64,000 nucleotides of DNA from Paraescarpia echinospica (taxonomy: Eukaryota; Annelida; Polychaeta; Sabellida; Siboglinidae): positions 7,178,000 through 7,241,999 of the forward strand of contig CM034543.1 of the NCBI GenBank assembly GCA_020002185.1, written 5' to 3'. Position numbers and translations under genes: made by a program. Positions 56,771 through 64,000 of the stretch are shown here, piece by piece; the first letter of the stretch is position 1; every line of letters begins with the position of its first letter. The notes beneath the pieces were generated by a model that worked only from the letters and a program-made list of their open reading frames with translations, searched no databases and was not told the origin of the DNA.

Positions 56771-57611
56771 GCAAACTAACTCATGTTTTTTGTACACCAG
56801 ATTTTTTTTTTTCCATAATACATCTATCATAAAAATGTTTTTAAATGTTTAAAAATCTTACTCTACATTTTGGCATCATTAAAACAAATCTGTGACATTT
56901 AAGGAAATATTGTTTAAAAAAATACTGTGTTTCTGGGATATTTATTGGCTATAAAATATAAGTCAGTATTATTCACTAGAAATAAAGATTAACCTGAGTT
57001 CATACTGAATGCACCAGATGGCAGCACTTTATGACAAGGACACCAAGATGGATAGATACGGATCTATAGTCAAAGCAATCCTGGCTAAGGTTGCATTTTG
57101 TAGTTACTCCAGAGGGTTCCAGTTGTATTTTACTGGGAATCAAAGTTAACAAATGACTACATAAAACAATGGTTAATAAGCACTGGGTATTGCAATTAAT
57201 ATCATGGATATTGTAATTGTATCACCTGCTTAAGTATGTGCTTTTAACAATGTTGTAAGAAGATAACTTTACCAGGTGTTACCTGGTAGAGTAGACCTTA
57301 AAACAAAAATAAATCAATGTGTATTATTTTAGTGACTTTCATTTATTTCAATCCTCATTTAAATCAGTTATTTAACTGAAATTATATAAAATCAAACACT
57401 GGCTAAATGCTATGATTTAGAAATGACTTCTAGCAACAGTTTGTTCTGATAAGCATGTATATAAAGTGGGTATGTTTTATATACTCCACTGTGTTCTTTA
57501 TTTTTCCAGTAACACTTAATCTTTAAGACACATCCTTCATTGTCTAACATTTAAGAAAACCGCAACATTTCTTGATAACACTTCTCATTCACAACCAGAA
57601 CATGACACAAT

Positions 57612-57962
57612 ACACTCTAGAGACCGAGATATGTTTGATGGCGTGACAACACAATTCACACGTGCGCATGTGTAAACAATGCAGCCATCGCTCGTAGGTT
57701 TTTTGTTAAAAAATTATTAGTATAACCAAAGAATGTAAGTACTGTTGGTAATGCAATACAATTCGAACAATCCTTAGTAGTCTAGAATAGTGTTGACATT
57801 GTAATTTATGTGTACATGGCCATGCACATGTCAAAGGACTGAATTTAGCCTGAAACTCATTATACTTGCTAGTGTACGTATTTTCAATTGGAATGACTTC
57901 TTGATACGCCATACATAAAGTTGATTTAGGTCAACTATGAACGTTTATCAATTTATGTGTGC
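57612..57962. repeat. Duplicated block, copy 2
   Basis: Counterpart of 55520-55865. It differs by point changes and lacks the GACAGTGACAGTGACTGTC segment of copy 1. Confidence 0.85.
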
Positions 57963-59574
57963 TGTTAACCCAGAAAACTTGGAGATATCTGCCAAATGCA
58001 AGGTTAACTAATCAATAAGCTTTCTTAATAAATAACAGCTAAATAATAAAAAAATAATTTATTATTAGAAATTCACAACCAGAACATAGCAAAAAACAAG
58101 GCAATTACTTCATAAATATTTTAACAAATGAGGAAGACATGTTTGCTACTATTAGTACAACCAATAATTATACAACATTATGAATTACATGACTATTTTC
58201 TTCATATGCAGTGATATGTAAAAAAAATGACAACAACAATGTATTTTAAGCCTCTCCGGCTCAGGGTATGTTAATCTTGCGTGGATGAAAGAGAGACCAA
58301 AATATGTTCCACACATGATGGACAATAGCACGCTATCACCAGCAACAGGTGCCATTTGTTTTTAGTACGACAGCCCAAAAATTACATAAGAATCTTCTAC
58401 ACAGCTGGTGTTGTGTTATATATATAACTACAGATGACTAGTGTAAATAATAAATAAATCAGGGCAGAAAAAACGTGACAACTATCGTTCCTGTCACGTC
58501 ATGTATAAACAGACTGTTGTTTTTGTATGAAGTGGGAGTCGGTAAATTGCGACTGGAGGAAAGACAGGCTAAAACTTCCTATGGGCGATGTTTGCAGATT
58601 ATCCCAAACCCCAGTTTGTAATCATAGAATAGTTGTATGTTTGAGAAGTGTTGACATTCCACACGGGTCATTAAGATACTTACATACTCACTACCCATTA
58701 CGCCCACTGGCGTTTAGGGCAGCGACGAAGTTCCTTCCCCTCTGTCTGTCTCCGGGCATTCGTTGTATGGTGCCCCAGCTGTGGTTTGTTTCCGTCAGCT
58801 CCGCGTCCACTGTTCTCGTCCATGTTGTCTTTAGAGAAGGTTAGGTGTGTTAGGAATCATCTCAGAATGTCGATGCCCGTTATCAGATGAAATTACTTTC
58901 ATCTGGCGTCAGCGTCCCTCCCACCGCCTCAGACGAAAGTTTGTAAATTCGATATGATAATATTAAATAATTAATATATTAACAGTATATCAGTCAGAAA
59001 CGATTTCTTGACTGGGCCAGCAGAGGAACGTCATTGGTAAGATGCGAAACGCCTAACAGAATGTGATTATGAAAATATTGATAGATATGTTTTCTTACTT
59101 AAAAATATACAACTAGGACACAAAGTAGCATTTGTGAAGAAACAGTGTAGATTAAATGAATGGAACAGCTTGTATGTTATTTGTATAAAGTGCTAACAGT
59201 GTGAATGTTTAACAAAAAATTGACGAACATCTCAGAAGAGTGGATCACACCGCTACAAAAAGTTGGCTTTCTTTTCCAATTGCTACCTGTTTTTGTTCTG
59301 TGTAGCAATTTCATTCAATTGCGTTAAATATTTACACTTAAGAGTACGGTGACGGCGTGAATAAGGAGGTCCTTTGTAAACAGGAGTGTGGGAGATCTTT
59401 GAACCCTTGTTTATTTATGTCTAGCTGAAACAAATATATTAGACTGATTCTTCCAAGATATGTCGGTCAGTCGGTTCACGCTTCTGGGAAACAAGCCAAG
59501 ATTGAAACATATATCTCTTAAAGGGAACGCACAATGGTTTTCTTTGCTAAAGACTGTTTTACAGGTATTGTAAT
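57963..59574. other. Intron 1 beginning, no gene structure seen
   Basis: Apart from a GC-richer patch at 58690-58840 with a 42-codon minus ORF starting MDENSGRGADGN, I find nothing assignable here. That patch lies 0.75 kb inside intron 1. Confidence 0.5.
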
Positions 59575-59580
59575 ACTTAC

Positions 59581-59607
59581 GGCTTCTTCCTCAGCTGGTT
59601 CACCCAT
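59581..59607 (-). CDS. Exon 1, start codon exon
   Basis: Nine codons, ATG to GCC, reading MGEPAEEEA, followed at once by a consensus GTAAGT donor at 59575-59580. The phase at the end is 0 and matches exon 2. No longer open frame precedes the ATG. The 5' UTR should extend upstream (above 59607); I see no TATA box or other clear core promoter element. Confidence 0.75.
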
Positions 59608-61036
59608 CGCGAATTTGATCCTTTTGTGTCCAAATAATATGTAATGTGAATGAAACCCACTGTCGGTTTAACAAGAAGTGTTTACTTTAGTTTAGCTGGT
59701 CGAAAGAACCGACTTTGGTCTAGTAATTCGCTGAAAAAAATTGCCTGGTCAACACTTAATCTTCAAACCACTGAACTTGTCAGAGATAAGGTTTTTTAGA
59801 GAGAGCAAGGGAAGCCGAGAACATCAACAAAGAAACACTGCATATTGTGCATAAGCATATTGTGTTAGTCACATGAATATTCCAATTATGAGAATCACTT
59901 GAATTAATGTTTGTGCAGACATTAAAACAGTTAATAATTTGTGATTTCACCAAAACTACATTGCATAAACGAGCTATCATATTGCAGTGGATATATAATA
60001 GGTAGGTTTCCTTTTTTCATAATAAATTTTAAATGAGTGAAAAATTGTAATTGAAACATTGTGGTTGTTTAAAAATGTCTATTCAAAAATATGTTACTAC
60101 TGTTATCGTTCACATATTAATGTGTTAGAAAATATGTTTGGCAATAAATTAAAATATGCCTATTTTCTGATATATAGAGATTACCGTATCGCAGTAAAAT
60201 GCCAACCTGTAAATCTTCATCAGTGAAATCGATATATTTTTTCATCGGCTACTTTATTGGTCTGTAACATTTAAATGTTTGTCAAAATGATTACTAACAG
60301 CAAAAAACATGTATTATAATATTTTTACTTTAATGAGCTTTGAGATGGAAATAGGCATTTTAATAACAACTCTCAACTATCTCCATACTATCTCTGGAAA
60401 TATTTGTAGTAGAAAAAACAAAGCAAGAAACTTTAATATAGCACCATTTTATTGATGCTAACATCTACGATATTTAACACTGTACAGGAAGAGGTAAGTA
60501 CAAACCAAATGTCCCCATCATCCAAATACAAGGCCACTTCAAACTAAAATAATATCCACATATATTTACAACATTTCTCAGACTCACACCCGCAAACATC
60601 TTCACAGAATTTGTTATTTCTAAGACGACCATTTTTCTGGATTATCACGATGTCCTAAAATCCAGGATGCACACATTTATCACAGCATCACAGTTTACGT
60701 TACCTATGATACAAAGGCTATATACGTGTACAGAGTTTGTGGTGCCGTAGCCCATGAAGTTCACACATAAACTTTGCTGACAATATGCAACAATTACAAA
60801 GATACTCAACATTTGCAATAGCATGCAAAATATACTTTTTAAATATCTGTCATCCTCAAACTGATTTAGCCCATTTCAAGACATGTTCAAATTTGTATGT
60901 CAACAGTCAAATAATGTGTGCAACTGGTTTTAAGAGTTCAATTCATCAAAAGAATTTACTTCGATTATTGCATGCAAGTGTATAGTCTTATATGGCTTAG
61001 TAAGTTGGTTCAGACTTTGGCCATCTTTTCACAGAA
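59608..61036. other. Upstream flank of the host gene
   Basis: Should contain the 5' UTR and promoter. AT-rich; no TATA box at a convincing position, no CpG-rich island and no exon seen. Confidence 0.5.
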
Positions 61037-61063
61037 TGATAGATAGATAGATAGATAGATAGA
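61037..61063. repeat. GATA tetranucleotide repeat (LINE tail)
   Basis: About six GATA units directly at the 3' terminus of the minus-strand LINE, as in CR1/L2 elements ending in short tandem tails. Confidence 0.9.
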
Positions 61064-62830
61064 GTTTATTTTTGGAATCATATAAATCATACATACAAAC
61101 ATAATCAAACAAGTAGAACAATCGGTGATATAATATACGATTCCAGGCTGACAGCGGAGCCAATTAAGGCTGTAACCAGTTGGTTTAAACGATAATAATA
61201 AACATGTAGGCCTACTTATTAAGTGAACTTGTCGCTGTCAACCCCACAAATAGCTGTATATAGTATGTCGCAGGTAAATGTAAAAATATCGAATAAAGCA
61301 TGTGGTAGGCTCGCATGAACATAATTATACATAAATTTTCCAACTTCAATTTCATATATATCTTCCAATTATATTTAATTTAGGCATATAAAGAGGGGGT
61401 GCGAGTGTTCACAGTAATTTCTTTTAAGTAGGGAACAAAAAATTTTGGGGCATAATAAATGATTGTGTGAAATTAGTTTTGTATGTGGATCCCCACAAGA
61501 TGATTCCATATGTCAAGTAGGGGTAAGCTAAAGCATAATAAATTGTTTAAGGGCAGAAACAGGAAGATGGCAGTTAACATTATTAGTTGTATATAAAACA
61601 CTGGTTATTTTTTTGGTATACGTTTATGTGTTCCTGCCAATCAAGTTTTTCATCAATATGACGGCCTAAAAATTTAACACATTTTATATGCTGAATTATT
61701 TCATTAAATAATGTTAGGAATAATTCTTCACTCGAAGAGAACGGGATCTACTGAATAACATGTATTTTGTTTTGGAAACATTTATGGATAATTTATTTGC
61801 ACGAAACCAGTCAGCTAATATGTTAAGTTAATTATTCATATATATATTATTTATTTGTTTTACAATTTTGTACGTAGCAGTGTCATCAGCAAATAATATA
61901 GTTTTGCACTTTTTTTACACAAAAAGGAAGGTCATTTATGTATAAAATAAACAAGAGCAGACCGAGGATAGACCCCTGCGTGACACCGTATGTGATATCT
62001 TGCTGAAGCGAATCACTATTATTGAATTTAACATATTGTTTCCGATTTGACAGATAACTCTTAAACCATTTGAGTGGAGTACCCCTTATTCCATAATATT
62101 CAAGTTTATGTAATACGATTTGGTGATCAATTGTATTGAATGCTTTACTCAGATCCAGGAAAAAACTAAGGACCGAGTCTGTTTTTCCAGAGCTTTTATG
62201 ACCATTGGTAAGTGCGGTTATAGTATTTATTGTTGAATGTTTTTCATGAAAACCATATTGGTTATTTAGCATGATGTTGATGTTGCTGATGATATTAGAC
62301 CTTTCATTATCCACTCATTCCAAATTATATATTTGGATTTAATTTTGAGTTTTTTCTGGTGCGAAAGACGCAGTGACATAATCCAGGTGTTCAGTAAAGT
62401 TTCTAAGTGCATTATTTATGTCTAATTGATGTAGGTATATGTAATTTGACAGAGAGCAGATGTTATGTGTCAAATGGAAATGTTCGATAAAGGTCTATGT
62501 TTGAATACTAATGGCTCGTTTGACTTTTTAGAAGGCTTCCGCTTGCCAATTAAACATATATATATAGGTAAATGGTCGGATATATCACTGCAAGTATGAC
62601 AGAGTAAACAAATGGGGTTGTATGCCGTACAAATACGTTATCAATGAAGGCAGCAGAAGTAAGGGTGATACGTGTTGACTTAGTAATCATGGGAATGGTG
62701 TTTGCATTTAGATATGTATGTAGAAGGTCGGATGAGGGTTTATAGGAGTAAATTTTTAGGTAGTCGAAATTTTGATCAGTTCCTATTATGACCTGACTGT
62801 TTGACCTTTGAGTCTTATTGACTCATATCG
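61037..62830 (-). mobile_element. LINE of CR1/L2 type, decayed, GATA-type 3' tail
   Basis: RT piece at 61886-62314 with NNQYGFHEKHSTINTITALT, FFLDLSKAFNTIDHQIVLHK and GVTQGSILGLLLFILYINDL. KAFN replaces KAFD and GVTQG replaces GVPQG. Upstream, an endonuclease remnant with IIGTDQNFDYLKI and DISDHLPIYI lies around 62560-62800. The 3' end shows AATAAA and then six TATC units (61037-61063). Confidence 0.82.
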
Positions 62831-64000
62831 TTGAATAGATGAAGTGACATTAATTTTGTATTATGAATCCAGTATATTTTGCCAATGATTGCAGGCCCGT
62901 TGCCAGGGGGGTTCACGTGATGTGAACCCCCCTCAAAATTGCATCTTTAAAATGTGAACCACTAATTGTATTTCATGTTTCTCAAAAGCGTTAGCCAGTT
63001 AGCCCCCCTCCTAAAAGCTGCTGGATAGTGTTCAAGCATTACACAGAATGCCAAGAAAGCCTGATTTGTACATGTTAAATGGAGAACCCTTATCTATTAA
63101 GTGATCATCACTGAATGTATGGGAGCCTGGCTGAGGGGTGTCTCCAATACCATGAGTGAAAAGTGCAATCACTGTAGAAACATGAGTCAAAGGACCATTG
63201 CCTCCACTTAGCCATGCAGAAGGACTTCACACTATCCCAGGGTCTCCTCTTATGTAAACTCATGGGGAAACAAATACACAAGAAGCCAGTTTTATACCAA
63301 AAGTAAAATTATGAGTCCTTAATTGTAGTCACTCAGAGGTGACAGATGCAGACAAAATACTGGTGAATGAACAGGATGACAATGATTTAACAATTTAAAT
63401 TAAGCCATATAAAATAATTCATTAAACATTCATAATCATTAAACGAGAGGTGCAGCTTTTTATTTTTAGTATGCTGATTAAGGTAACTACCGACTGTCAG
63501 AGGCTAATTTCAACAACTTAAGATGCTTAACACAAAGCATAATTTTTAACTATTGCACTGGAACACAAATTTTGATGAATAATTGTATTTAACCAATACA
63601 CAATAACTTTTAGCTTCACCTGTTTTAAAATGCGCGTGCTGACGAGAAATCATGTAATTGTGTGGCTGTAGTGTATGGTTGCTGAAATACTGTGGTTGTT
63701 AGTTGCTTGTTTGTAGATCTCATAAAGGGGAGCCTTATCGCTGATGAGGAGGCAAGAATGTGTGAAGGGCCTTTAATATCAATTATTATGTCCATTTTGT
63801 GTTCTGTATAGTTGTAAAATAAAGTTTGCGTTTCCTGGAGTCAGTGTGGTGTGCAGGATATGGTACTTGACTGTTAGACATCTACAATTTAATTCAAATT
63901 CCATAAGAGGACAATAATTTTTCTAATCTAGCTTCTATTTACCGGGCATGTTTTATAAAGGTTTGTTAATTTACTAACTTAATTATGTTTATGATAAATT
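62831..64000. other. Right flank, no gene seen
   Basis: Contains a hairpin GGGGGTTCACGTGATGTGAA followed by CCCCC at about 62908-62932, probably part of an interspersed repeat. The rest has no exon or ncRNA signal I can support. Confidence 0.5.

Noticed and set aside
58527..58844. 105-codon plus ORF and a 42-codon minus ORF in a GC-richer patch
   Set aside because: No splice context, no recognisable domain, inside intron 1.

Overview
This is an AT-rich, intron-rich, repeat-laden piece of animal nuclear DNA, not a bacterial or viral locus. Evidence: GT-AG introns with phase-consistent exons, several families of non-LTR retrotransposons, tRNA-derived SINEs, a Ty3/gypsy relic, DNA-transposon and foldback MITEs, and abundant mini- and microsatellites. 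The mix (CR1-type LINE with a 2A-like peptide and PHD fingers, RTE LINEs, hAT and piggyBac MITEs) suggests a marine invertebrate, perhaps a lophotrochozoan such as a mollusc. That assignment is inference only.

One host gene dominates. It lies on the minus strand, starts with a short ATG exon at 59581-59607 and runs leftward to at least 785, leaving the window unfinished. I traced 26 coding exons (about 1,100 codons) by joining splice sites whose phases agree. I do not recognise the family. The protein has a basic lysine-rich N-terminal part, a predominantly hydrophilic middle with Pro/Ser/Arg-rich stretches, an acidic Ser-rich exon, one very large exon (7791-8568, 259 codons) with an H-C-C-x10-C-x2-C cluster, and a charged C-terminal exon. 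No membrane segments or catalytic motifs are evident. Intron 1 is about 15 kb and holds most of the LINE cargo.

Layout from left to right. 0-12 kb: C-terminal exons among MITEs, SINE and 20-bp minisatellites, with a 1.1-kb hAT-like element at 10.2-11.3 kb. 12-24 kb: central exons, with a 3.2-kb array of 30-bp units at 13.8-17.0 kb. 24-32 kb: a piggyBac MITE nested in an older repeat, then three intronic minisatellites (12-bp, 24/48-bp and 44-bp units) packed around exons 8-10. 32-34 kb: a 1.5-kb foldback palindrome with tRNA-like modules in both arms. 34-42 kb: LINE debris, SINE, N-terminal exons and a mostly deleted LTR element with PBS and PPT still readable. 44-57 kb: RTE and CR1 LINEs inside intron 1, then a duplicated 350-bp block around a LINE 3' fragment. 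59.6 kb: start codon. 60-64 kb: upstream flank with another LINE.

The most noteworthy items are the 2A-like/PHD LINE, the tRNA-bearing foldback, the concentration of large minisatellites in one gene (one gives a 906-codon frame reading through a real exon), splice signals apparently supplied by transposon and SINE ends, and a probable GC-AG intron. Every retroelement examined carries inactivating lesions.
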